In this document: piece after piece, positions 39,580 through 47,796 of the stretch | Layout of the letters: the number at the start of each line of letters is the position of its first letter | How positions within the stretch are numbered: the first letter of the stretch is position 1 | Source: Sulfidibacter corallicola | Lineage (GTDB): Bacteria > Acidobacteriota > Holophagae > Acanthopleuribacterales > Acanthopleuribacteraceae | NCBI RefSeq assembly: GCF_017498545.1 | Contig: NZ_CP071793.1 | Location: forward strand, 2,914,001-2,978,000 | Direction of reading: 5' to 3' | Length of the DNA: 64,000 nt | Position numbers and translations under genes: made by a program | Notes under the pieces: model-generated | What the model was told of the DNA's origin: nothing | The model's input: only the letters and a program-made list of their open reading frames with translations | The model's database searches: none

Positions 39580-41457
39580 GTGTGTGGCCTGACCGGTTTT
39601 TATGGCCCAGGCGACCGCGACGACCTGCGCCGAATGACCGACCGCCTGCTGCACCGCGGCCCGGACGGCGAGGGGCTCTGGCAACACGACAAGGAGCCCC
39701 TGTTCCTGGGGCACCGCCGCCTGGCGATCGTGGATTTGGCCGGGGGCGATCAACCGATGTGGACGGCCGAGGGGGACCTCGCGGTGGTCTACGACGGCGA
39801 AATCTACAACCACGCCGAGCTGCGGTCGGAACTAACCGAGTTGGGCCACCGTTTCCGCACCGATCACAGCGATACCGAAGTCTTGTTGCACGGCTACCGC
39901 GAATGGGGTCAGGCGATCCTGGATCGCCTGAACGGCATGTGGGCCTTCGCCCTGTTGGACCTGCCGCGCCAGCGGCTGTTCTGCGCGCGCGACCGCTTCG
40001 GCCAGAAACCGTTCTTCTACGCCACGCGACCCGGCTTTTTCGCGTTCGCTTCGGAGCTGCCCGCCCTCCTGGCCCACCGCCACGTCTCGGCCGAACTCGA
40101 CCCGGTGGCGATACGCAAGTACTTCGCGTACAACACGGTTCCTTCCCCTGGAACCGGTTACCGGCACATCGCGCAATTGGAACCCGGCGGTGTGGCGGTC
40201 TTCGAGTTCGGATCCGGTGTGGCCCGCACACGCCGTTGGTGGCGCTTCGCCATCGAACCGGATCCGGCGATGCTCCACGAGCGGGAAGACCGGCTGGCCG
40301 AACGGTTGCGTTCGCTGCTGGCGACGGCCGTGACGCGAAGACTGATGGCCGACGTACCGATCGGCCTGTTCCTGAGCGGCGGGCTCGATTCCTCGATGGT
40401 TACGGCCATGGCCACCGGGGCCGTGCGAACTTTGGCCATGCAGGCGCCCCTGCCCAGCTTCTCCATCGGCTTCGACGAACCCAGTTTCGACGAGACCGCG
40501 GCCGCCCGAGCGGCCTCGCGACACCTGGGCACGGATCACCGCGTTTGCACGTTGTCTCGGAACCAAGCCCCCCAGTTGGTGGACGAAGTTTTGGGAAAAC
40601 TGGGTCAGTGGCTGGGTGACAGCTCCATTCTGCCGACCTACCAGCTCTCCGCTCATGCCCGCGAATCGGTGACGGTCGCACTGGGTGGCGACGGGGCGGA
40701 CGAGCTTTTCGCCGGCTACGCACCGTTTCGGGCGCTGCAAACGGCCGGATGGTACCGCCGCTACGTTCGCGGCCGACTCCACCGCGCCGTGACCCTGTGC
40801 GTGGCGGCCCTGCCCACCAGCCACCGCCACATGAGCTTCGATTTCAAGCTGAAGAAGGCCATGAAGGGATTGGCGGTCTCGCCGCGCCTTCAGGTCCCGG
40901 TCTGGATGTCTTCCCTGGCCCCGAAGGAAATCGACCAATTGTTCGGCGAACCGATGCCGACCGCCGAGCTGTTCAGCGAGGCCATCGACGTGTGGGATCG
41001 CTGCCCTTCGGTGGATCCCATCGATCGGGCGTTGGAGTTCTTCACCCATCTATATTTAAGTGAAGGCATCCTGGCCAAGGTGGACCGCGCCGCCATGATG
41101 CACGGCTTGGAAGTGCGATCGCCCTTCCTGGACATCGAACTGGTCGATTGGGTGCGACGGCTGCCGGCGGCGCTCAAGCTGCGAGGTCGGCACACCAAGT
41201 ACCTGCTCAGGAAAGCGGCGCGGCCGATCCTGCCGCGCAAGGTGATCGCGCGGGCCCAGCAGGGCTTTGCGGTACCGGTGGGTCCCTGGTTCCGCGACGG
41301 CCGGTTGGCGCTGGACGCCACCCGGCGCGTCGCCGGATTGGACGAAGCCGAGGTTCAGCGCCTCATGCGCGAGCATCGCGAGGGGCGCGCCGATCACCGC
41401 CTGTTCCTGTGGAACCTGCTGGTGGCCGACCGCGTGATCGCGGATGTCCCGAAGTGA
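39580..41457 (+). CDS. asnB: Asparagine synthetase (glutamine-hydrolysing)
   Basis: The 625-residue enzyme starts with a GTG whose SD is GGAGG 7 bp upstream. This places the catalytic Cys at position 2 (after the initiator), as the class II glutaminase requires. The N-terminal domain has CGLTGFYGP, LHRGPDGEGLW, GHRRLAIVDL and DGEIYNHAEL. The synthetase domain has the PP-loop FLSGGLDSSMV, IGFDEPSFDE, GDGADELFAGY and EVRSPFLD. It converts Asp, ATP and Gln to Asn, or amidates a related acceptor such as a surface sugar or peptide. A decayed GT2 gene is immediately upstream, which hints at a lost polysaccharide locus, but that is inference. Confidence 0.95.
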   Translation: MCGLTGFYGPGDRDDLRRMTDRLLHRGPDGEGLWQHDKEPLFLGHRRLAIVDLAGGDQPMWTAEGDLAVVYDGEIYNHAELRSELTELGHRFRTDHSDTEVLLHGYREWGQAILDRLNGMWAFALLDLPRQRLFCARDRFGQKPFFYATRPGFFAFASELPALLAHRHVSAELDPVAIRKYFAYNTVPSPGTGYRHIAQLEPGGVAVFEFGSGVARTRRWWRFAIEPDPAMLHEREDRLAERLRSLLATAVTRRLMADVPIGLFLSGGLDSSMVTAMATGAVRTLAMQAPLPSFSIGFDEPSFDETAAARAASRHLGTDHRVCTLSRNQAPQLVDEVLGKLGQWLGDSSILPTYQLSAHARESVTVALGGDGADELFAGYAPFRALQTAGWYRRYVRGRLHRAVTLCVAALPTSHRHMSFDFKLKKAMKGLAVSPRLQVPVWMSSLAPKEIDQLFGEPMPTAELFSEAIDVWDRCPSVDPIDRALEFFTHLYLSEGILAKVDRAAMMHGLEVRSPFLDIELVDWVRRLPAALKLRGRHTKYLLRKAARPILPRKVIARAQQGFAVPVGPWFRDGRLALDATRRVAGLDEAEVQRLMREHREGRADHRLFLWNLLVADRVIADVPK

Positions 41458-41481
41458 CTCTCCCGAAACGAACCCGCCCGA

Positions 41482-42231
41482 TCAGGCAAAGCGGGCGCGC
41501 AATTGCTGGAGTCGGGTTCGACCGATCGGCAGGGCCGTCCCATCGTCGAGCACCAACGCGTAGCTGCTTCCCGGCATATTGCGTATTTCCCGAGCGAGTT
41601 CCAGGTTGGCGATGTAACCGCGATGGATACGAACGAAATGGGGCGGCAGTATTTGTTCCAGTCGATCCAGGGACTGGTGATGCAAGCGCGGGGAGCCTTC
41701 GTCGAGATGGAGTTCGCTGTAGTGGCCGGCCGCCTTGATGTAACACACGGCCGTCAGGGCAACCCGTGTGGTTCGGCCCGGCCGTTTGATGGCCAGGGAA
41801 CGCACGACGCCATCAGATCGGGACGCCGCCTCGCCCTGGCCCGCGGGCTGTCCCGCCACCGGTCGCCGTCGTGCCTCGGCCAGGAAGCGGGCGAGCGCCT
41901 TCTCGAGGCGTGCCCGTTTGAACGGCTTCAAAACGAAATCCAGGACGCCGTGCTCGAAGGCCTCCAGTGCTCGCTCGCGATAGGCCGAAATGACGATGGT
42001 CTTGTAATCCGCCGATCGGCAATGGGCCAACAACGCGAAGCCGTCCACGCCTTTCAGGTTCAAGTCCAGCAACAACAGATCGAAATGGGTCCGCGTCACG
42101 ATGGCGGACGCGGCGGGCCAGGTCTCGGCCCGTTCCAAACACTCCAGCTCCTCGCCCAGGTAGGCGCGCACGATGTTTTCGATGTAGCGACCGATGCGTC
42201 GTTCATCTTCGACGACGAGTACCTTTACCAT
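41482..42231 (-). CDS. LytTR-family response regulator
   Basis: The 249-residue protein has a receiver domain (VKVLVVEDERRIGRYI, DLLLLDLNLKGVDGF with phospho-Asp, FVLKPFKRARLEKAL). A linker follows, then a LytTR DNA-binding domain (VCYIKAAGHYSELHLD, LEQILPPHFVRIHRGYIANL, PIGRTRLQQLR). LytTR domains bind direct repeats upstream of target genes. The ATG at 42231 lies just after the stop of the histidine kinase gene, with AAAGGGG upstream. The pair is a complete two-component system. It is convergent with asnB. Confidence 0.95.
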   Translation of the reverse strand: MVKVLVVEDERRIGRYIENIVRAYLGEELECLERAETWPAASAIVTRTHFDLLLLDLNLKGVDGFALLAHCRSADYKTIVISAYRERALEAFEHGVLDFVLKPFKRARLEKALARFLAEARRRPVAGQPAGQGEAASRSDGVVRSLAIKRPGRTTRVALTAVCYIKAAGHYSELHLDEGSPRLHHQSLDRLEQILPPHFVRIHRGYIANLELAREIRNMPGSSYALVLDDGTALPIGRTRLQQLRARFA

Positions 42232-42232
42232 C

Positions 42233-43954
42233 CTAGGCCCCTTTGCAATCGAGTTCGATCCGAGTCTGCCAACCGCCCGCGACCGGACCGGCGGACATCC
42301 GCCAACCGTCTCCAAACGCTTCCTCCAACCGAGCTTCGATGTATCGGGTTCCGGTTCCGGCAACGGGGGCGGATTCGGTTGCCGGCAAAAGGCCGTAGGC
42401 GGTGAACGTGATGTGGGCCTCATGCCGGCCTGAGCGACTCGCCAACTCGAAGTTCAGACCCCTGTCGTCCGGTTCCATATGGGTCAAACCATTTTCGACC
42501 AAGGTGTGGCAGACAGCCGGCGGAACCAAAATGGTTTCGTCGCCGTCGGCGGACAGGTGGAACTGCTGCTCGTGGCGGAAGGCCAGCACCTTCAGGTGGG
42601 CACGGCACAGTTCGATTTCTTCCGACAACGGCACCAGGGTGCGTTTAGACATGTGGTTCAGCATCGACAGTTCCTCGGCCAAGGCCTCGATCATCTCGAC
42701 GGCCTGATCCGGCTGCTCCTCGATCCAGGCAACCAGGCTGGTCAGCGTGTTCATCAGAAAATGGGGCTGCAACTGCTTCCTGAGCAACTCCAATTCCAAG
42801 CGGCTGTTGCGCAGCCGGGCGGCCTGCTCGCGTCTGTTGCTCTCGGCCCAGCGAACGGCCAATGCCCGCATCATGGCCAGGACCAGGACCGCAAAACCCA
42901 GGAACAGGGTGACATCATAAGCCGCCACGATGGCGAAGCAGGCAGTCAAGCCAAATGCGGTTTCCCGCGACCCCGGCCTGCGGGCCAGAACCGCGGTCAT
43001 GGCTTGTGCCCAGGAGATACTCAGGCCCACGGCCATGTGCAGCCAGGCGGACAGGTCGTAGTCCCAACCCTGCCACTTCGTCCAAACCACCGCAAGCCCG
43101 ACACCCGCTACCGGCCATAGGGAAAGACCAAAACATTTGCTGCAGAAGGTCGGCAGCAACAAGGCGATCACGATCGTCAGCCACGCGATGGCCTCCATCC
43201 GATGGAAATGCAGATAGTAGGCGTAGTCGAAGACGTATTTGCCGTATTCGAGCAGGGCGAGCGCACACAGCGCCAGCGCCATCGATCCGAAAACCAACAC
43301 GTCGGAACTGCCTGCATCCACCACATAAGAGGTGGTGTAAAAGCAGCCACAGAGGAGAAACATGCCGGCGAGCAGGAAGGTCCACGCCGTCAGCCGCAAC
43401 GGATTGCGTACCAGGTCGCGCTGTTCGCCAACCACCAACTGGACCGGTTGAAGATCCATCTTGACCACGTGGTAATTGGACAGGTGCAGCCTCAAACGAT
43501 GATTGCCGGCGGAGACCGCCTCACGCGGCAGCCGGTGGACCACGTGATAGAAGCCGGGTATCTCGTCGGCCCGATCCACCCCGAGTTTGCCGTTGGTGGC
43601 CAAGCGCGCCCCGTCCCAGTAGAGTTCATAGGCGCCCATCACGTTCACGTACACGGCCGGATCCTCGAAACCTGGATCGGCTTCCCATCGAAAATCGGCC
43701 TCCATCTCCCAATGGCCGTGATGAACGGGCACCCTGTAGGCCCATTCGGTAGTCGCGGGGGCTTGCCCACAGTCGCCCGACTCGGGCCAAAACCTCACCT
43801 CTTCGGCCCAGTGAATCCGGTCGCCGAACAGCAATTCGTAGGCGTAGTACGAATGCCAACCACCAGGGCCGTACAGGAACAGCAACGCGGCCGGAATCAC
43901 GACCAGGACGTACGTCGAACCGGGTGGGATCACGAATTTGCGGGGAACCGACAA
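42233..43954 (-). CDS. LytS/YehU-type sensor histidine kinase
   Basis: The 573-residue protein starts with TTG, with AGAGGA 7 bp upstream. The N-terminal about 190 residues form an extracytoplasmic domain with a 7TMR-type jelly-roll feel (AVYVNVMGAYELYWDGARL). Seven or so membrane helices follow (about 195-370). The catalytic part has the His-kinase signature ELLRKQLQPHFLMNTLTSL and an ATP-binding VPPAVCHTLVENGLTHM. The usual G-box is weak (GTGTRYIEARL). It would sense an outside signal and phosphorylate the downstream LytTR regulator; the ligand is unknown. Confidence 0.9.
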   Translation of the reverse strand: MSVPRKFVIPPGSTYVLVVIPAALLFLYGPGGWHSYYAYELLFGDRIHWAEEVRFWPESGDCGQAPATTEWAYRVPVHHGHWEMEADFRWEADPGFEDPAVYVNVMGAYELYWDGARLATNGKLGVDRADEIPGFYHVVHRLPREAVSAGNHRLRLHLSNYHVVKMDLQPVQLVVGEQRDLVRNPLRLTAWTFLLAGMFLLCGCFYTTSYVVDAGSSDVLVFGSMALALCALALLEYGKYVFDYAYYLHFHRMEAIAWLTIVIALLLPTFCSKCFGLSLWPVAGVGLAVVWTKWQGWDYDLSAWLHMAVGLSISWAQAMTAVLARRPGSRETAFGLTACFAIVAAYDVTLFLGFAVLVLAMMRALAVRWAESNRREQAARLRNSRLELELLRKQLQPHFLMNTLTSLVAWIEEQPDQAVEMIEALAEELSMLNHMSKRTLVPLSEEIELCRAHLKVLAFRHEQQFHLSADGDETILVPPAVCHTLVENGLTHMEPDDRGLNFELASRSGRHEAHITFTAYGLLPATESAPVAGTGTRYIEARLEEAFGDGWRMSAGPVAGGWQTRIELDCKGA

Positions 43955-44162
43955 GGCAGCATCCTCTCGCTGGACAGCGCCGAATCCGTGGGAAACCGGT
44001 TGTAGATCGGCCGCCGATTTGGACCAGAGTATAACAAAGCGGGATGAAGCAATTCCCGTCGTTCGTGCATTCCCTGAGCAGCTCAGGCAAAATCATTGGA
44101 GCACCGCCCGGTAAACGGCGAAACTGCTGGCGATGACACAAACACACCGGGAGGCGATGAGT

Positions 44163-45917
44163 ATGAAATGGTTGAAGATAGGGTTCATCCTCGTTGCGGC
44201 GCTCGGCTGCGGGCTGGTCGCCCAGAGCAAGCCGGGTATCGCCGAACAGATTCAGCCCGTCTTGGAGCGCCAAGGCGTATCGGCCGCGTTGAAGCAGTTG
44301 GACAAACTGAGGACCGAACGGCCTGGCGATTTCGATTTCGGCCAGGAACAGCTCAATCGGCTGGGGCACGCATTGCTGAGCCAAAAGCGGACGACGGACG
44401 CCATCGCGGTGTTTGAAGCCAACGTGCAACACTACCCCGAATACGCCACCCCCCACTACTGTCTGGGTGAGGCCTACCTGGCCGCCGATCGCGTGGCCGA
44501 CGCGATCGACCGTTTCCAACGGGCGCTTCGATTGAGTCCCACCTCTGGTTGGATTTGGGACCAAATGGCTGAAGCCCAATTGCGACGGGGAGATCGAGCG
44601 GCTACCCGGCAATGGCTCGACATCGCACTCGAGCGCCATCGGAACCAACCCGAAGCATGGGAAACCGCTTCACGAATTTTGTCACATTGGCAGTTGTGGC
44701 CGGAGTTGGACGCGCTGCTCGCCCGCCAGGTGGCCGCTTTCCCCCGGCAAGCCGATCCCTGGGATCGCTGGATCGTCTCGCTGGTGGAGCGCGGTGAGAA
44801 GGCCGCCGCCAAAGCGAAGCTCTCACAAGCGCTCGACCGTTTCGATGGGGTTCGATTGTGGCGCTGTCGCCAGCCGATGGCCGCGATCGGAAGCCCGGTT
44901 CCGGAGGCGGACGACGGCTGGCCGACCGGTTCGCCAGCGGCGGCGGGGCTCGACCCCGCACCCATCACCGCGTTGGATCGCGCGGTCGACAAAGGCGATT
45001 TTCCCCACGTGCAAAACCTTTGTGTGGCGGTCGACGGCAAGCTGGTCATCGAAAAGAACTACAACGATGGTACCCGCTACAAGCTTCACGACCCCCGCTC
45101 GGTCGGCAAGAGTTTCACCGCCACCCTGGTCGGGCTGGCAATCGATCGAGGACGCCTGGCCGATACCCGGGTCCCCGTGTTCCCCTATTTCACCAAAGAG
45201 ATGAAAACTCGAGATCGCAAAAAGGAAGAGGTTCAGCTTCACCACCTCCTGACCATGAGCCCTGGCTTCGACGCCTTCGACGACCGGCCTTCACCGGGCT
45301 CGGAAGACACGTATCAACAAACCCGCGACTGGTTGGGTGTGGTGGTCAATTTGGACATGGTCTACCAACCGGGCAGTCGTTTCGTCTACAGTTCGGCCGC
45401 TTCGATGCTGGCTGCCCTGATGGTGGCGCGTGCCATCGATGAACCGTTGGCGACCTTTGCCGATCGCACGCTGTTCGCGCCGCTGGCCATCAAGAGTTGG
45501 CGCTGGAACAGGACGCCGAAGGGCGAGCTATACGGCGCCGGGAACCTGTGGCTGCGCGCAAGGGACATGGCCAAGTTGGGCCAGCTCTACCTGGATGACG
45601 GCAAATGGCAGGGGAAACGGGTCTTGTCGTCGGCCTGGGTGAAAGCGGCCACCGGGAAACAAATCGACATCGACACCGAAAGTGACTACGGCTACTACTG
45701 GTGGCGCGGCCGTTATCGGCTGGGCGAGCGCGAAGTGGCCTGTTTCTATGCCTCCGGCAACGGCGGCAATCGCATCACCGTCTTCCCCGAACTGGGGACG
45801 GTGGTCGTCATCACGTCGACGGCCTACGGCCGGCGCATCGGCCACGAGCACGCGGATCGCATCATCAGCGAACACGTGCTGCCGGCCCTGGCGAAACGAA
45901 GCAAACCGGCCAGGTGA
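44163..45917 (+). CDS. Exported TPR-beta-lactamase-fold serine hydrolase
   Basis: The 584-residue protein has a signal sequence (WLKIGFILVAALGCGLVAQ), so it is exported; a lipid attachment is not clear. The start at 44163 fits GGGAGG spaced about 8 bp, better than the ATG at 44157. Residues about 60-230 hold TPR-type repeats (GEAYLAADRVADAIDRFQRAL). The C-terminal domain is of class C beta-lactamase/DD-peptidase type, with the SxxK motif in RSVGKSFTATLVG, VYSSAAS in the YxN position (Asn replaced) and GNGGNRITVFP. It may be an esterase, peptidase or cell-wall enzyme; substrate unknown. Confidence 0.88.
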   Translation: MKWLKIGFILVAALGCGLVAQSKPGIAEQIQPVLERQGVSAALKQLDKLRTERPGDFDFGQEQLNRLGHALLSQKRTTDAIAVFEANVQHYPEYATPHYCLGEAYLAADRVADAIDRFQRALRLSPTSGWIWDQMAEAQLRRGDRAATRQWLDIALERHRNQPEAWETASRILSHWQLWPELDALLARQVAAFPRQADPWDRWIVSLVERGEKAAAKAKLSQALDRFDGVRLWRCRQPMAAIGSPVPEADDGWPTGSPAAAGLDPAPITALDRAVDKGDFPHVQNLCVAVDGKLVIEKNYNDGTRYKLHDPRSVGKSFTATLVGLAIDRGRLADTRVPVFPYFTKEMKTRDRKKEEVQLHHLLTMSPGFDAFDDRPSPGSEDTYQQTRDWLGVVVNLDMVYQPGSRFVYSSAASMLAALMVARAIDEPLATFADRTLFAPLAIKSWRWNRTPKGELYGAGNLWLRARDMAKLGQLYLDDGKWQGKRVLSSAWVKAATGKQIDIDTESDYGYYWWRGRYRLGEREVACFYASGNGGNRITVFPELGTVVVITSTAYGRRIGHEHADRIISEHVLPALAKRSKPAR

Positions 45918-46072
45918 TCGCATCCTCGGTTTGGCGCGCGTCACGCGGCGCGTGGCCACCAGGCCCGCGAGAGACCATGACGACGAGTCCGTCCGATTTC
46001 CAGGGCTGCCCGACCATGCTCCCACGCTCGAGCGTCGTCGCCCCCGAAGCACCAGGGTCGAATTACCCGAAG

Positions 46073-46429
46073 CGAGAGAGAGGCGTCGCGCCTGTAGGTG
46101 GAGCAGCCTGCTCCACCAATCGAAGCAACATATGTAACAGAAGTGGGTTACACCATAGAGCGAAGCCGATACCCTCCCTCACGACCCCAATCCAAAGCCG
46201 TAAAGTCCAAGGTTCCCACATCGAGAGAGAGGCGTCGCGCCTGTAGGTGGAGCAGCCTGCTCCACCAATCGAAGCAACATATGTAACAGAAGTGGGTTAC
46301 ACCATAGAGCGAAGCCGATACCCTCCCTCACGACCCCAATCCAAAGCCGTAAAGTCCAAAGTTCCCACATCGAGAGAGGGGCGTCACGCCTGTAGGTGGA
46401 GCAGCCTGCTCCACCAATCGAAGCAACCC
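46073..46429. repeat. 149-bp tandem repeat array, forward orientation
   Basis: The block starting CGAGAGAG occurs at 46073, 46222 and 46371, so the period is exactly 149 bp. The first two copies are nearly identical and the third is partial, diverging near 46430. Each contains GGTGGAGCA-GCC-TGCTCCACC, a 9-bp palindromic hairpin. No coding potential is evident. Confidence 0.95.
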
Positions 46430-46543
46430 AAACTGCGTTTTCCAGAACGATCCTGAGAGCGAAGCATTTCCACCTGTAGGCGGGACCTCACCTTAAGAAA
46501 TTAAATCCGCTTGGCCTGCCTGAGAGTCGAGAGACTCGTCGTG

Positions 46544-46627
46544 CAGGGCCGGTTAGGCAGGGCCGGTTAGGCAGGGCCGGTTAGGCAGGGCCGGTTAGGC
46601 AGGGCCGGTTAGGCAGGGCCGGTTAGG
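46544..46627. repeat. Six tandem copies of a 14-bp unit
   Basis: The unit CAGGGCCGGTTAGG starts at 46544, 46558, 46572, 46586, 46600 and 46614 and ends at 46627. The copies are identical. It lies between the two 149-bp arrays in a non-coding region. Confidence 0.95.
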
Positions 46628-46754
46628 CCGCCGCACCTTCCTGGCACGACACACCTCACCGCATAGGGGAACTTCGAGGTTCCCCACTCCGAGGTCCTCC
46701 GGGGAAAACCAGGCTACGCTCTTTGGCGTTACTCGCTGAATCGAGGAGGGTTGC

Positions 46755-47111
46755 TCCGACTGGTGGAGCAAGCTGCTCCACCTACACGCCTGACGTCTCT
46801 CTCGACATCCGGGCTTCCGGCAGATTGGGACTTCGATGAATGCGTGGCTGCCAACACTAGATGCTTCGCTCTTAAATAGTTTGAAAAGACGAGGTTACGC
46901 TACTCCGACTGGTGGAGCAAGCTGCTCCACCTACACGCCTGACGTCTCTCTCGACATCCAGGCTTCCGGCAGATTGGAACTTCGATGAAAGCGTGGCTGC
47001 CAACACTAGATGCTTCGCTCTTAAAGAGTTTGAAAAGACGAGGTTACGTAACTCCGACTGGTGGAGCAAGCTGCTCCACCTACACGCCTGACGTCTCTCT
47101 CGACATCCGGG
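46755..47111. repeat. 149-bp tandem repeat array, reverse orientation
   Basis: GGTGGAGCAAGCTGCTCCACC-type hairpins (same arms as in the first array) start at 46762, 46911 and 47060, so the period is again 149 bp. Read on the other strand these units share with the first array the CGAGAGAG...GGTGGAGCAGC core and an AGCGAAGC box, but the rest has diverged. The two arrays are therefore inverted relatives. Confidence 0.92.
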
Positions 47112-47211
47112 AACTTCAACCTCGAGTACTTCGGTCAAGACGATCCATCGCTAGTGGGAGCTTCGCTCTCGAGATTTGCCTGAACTCGTGGATTGAGCGG
47201 CTTCGAAAAGT

Positions 47212-47507
47212 CGGCCCGGCTCACCTACAGGCCCGGTTCCTCTCTGGAACTCCGAGCCCTTTCCGCGAACTCCTTCGAGAGGCCCGCGGGCTTCCCGTCC
47301 CTGTTCGACCTGCTGCAGTGCCCGCCCTCAAAGCATTCGGGGACTCCTCGCGGGGATCGCTTCGAGCCGTTCAGCGGGCCGCTGAACCTACCTGGCAGGA
47401 CGCCTCTCTGGGCATGCTGGCACGCCTCGCCCGCGTCGCCCCGACTGATGGAGCAGCCTGCCTGCGCGGCCCGGCTCACCTACAGGCCCGGTTCCTTTCT
47501 GGAGTGC
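47212..47507. repeat. Two copies of a further repeat (direct), 255 bp apart
   Basis: A block of about 40 bp, containing CGGCCCGGCTCACCTACAGG, begins at 47212 and again at 47467, with a few mismatches. The region between and around, up to the ACC start, is GC-rich and holds no supported gene. The remaining spacers 45918-46072, 46430-46543, 46628-46754 and 47508-47796 likewise show nothing I can name. Confidence 0.85.
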
Positions 47508-47796
47508 CGGACCCCTCCCGCGAACCCCTTCGAGGGTGGCCTCCCGAGCGACCGTCGGGCCTTCGCTTTCGCCCATTTGGGCACACCAAACCAGGGGCCG
47601 CGAATTCTGTGAAAATCCGGAAAACATCGGAACCACACCCACCCCGACATGCGCCGCAAGCGCACGCCAACTTGGCTTTGCTTTTCCACAAGGCAATGGA
47701 TATCATGGGGGACATTCCAGTTCGCCAAGTAAACAGCCAGGTTTCCAAAGAGCGCTTCCATCGCAGGAACCATCGCTCTTGGACAGGGGGATTTCG

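Noticed and set aside
46872..47138. Minus-strand frame inside the repeat array translating an RWSSLLHQS-type repeat
   Set aside because: It is created by the 149-bp repeats; no SD and no protein family.
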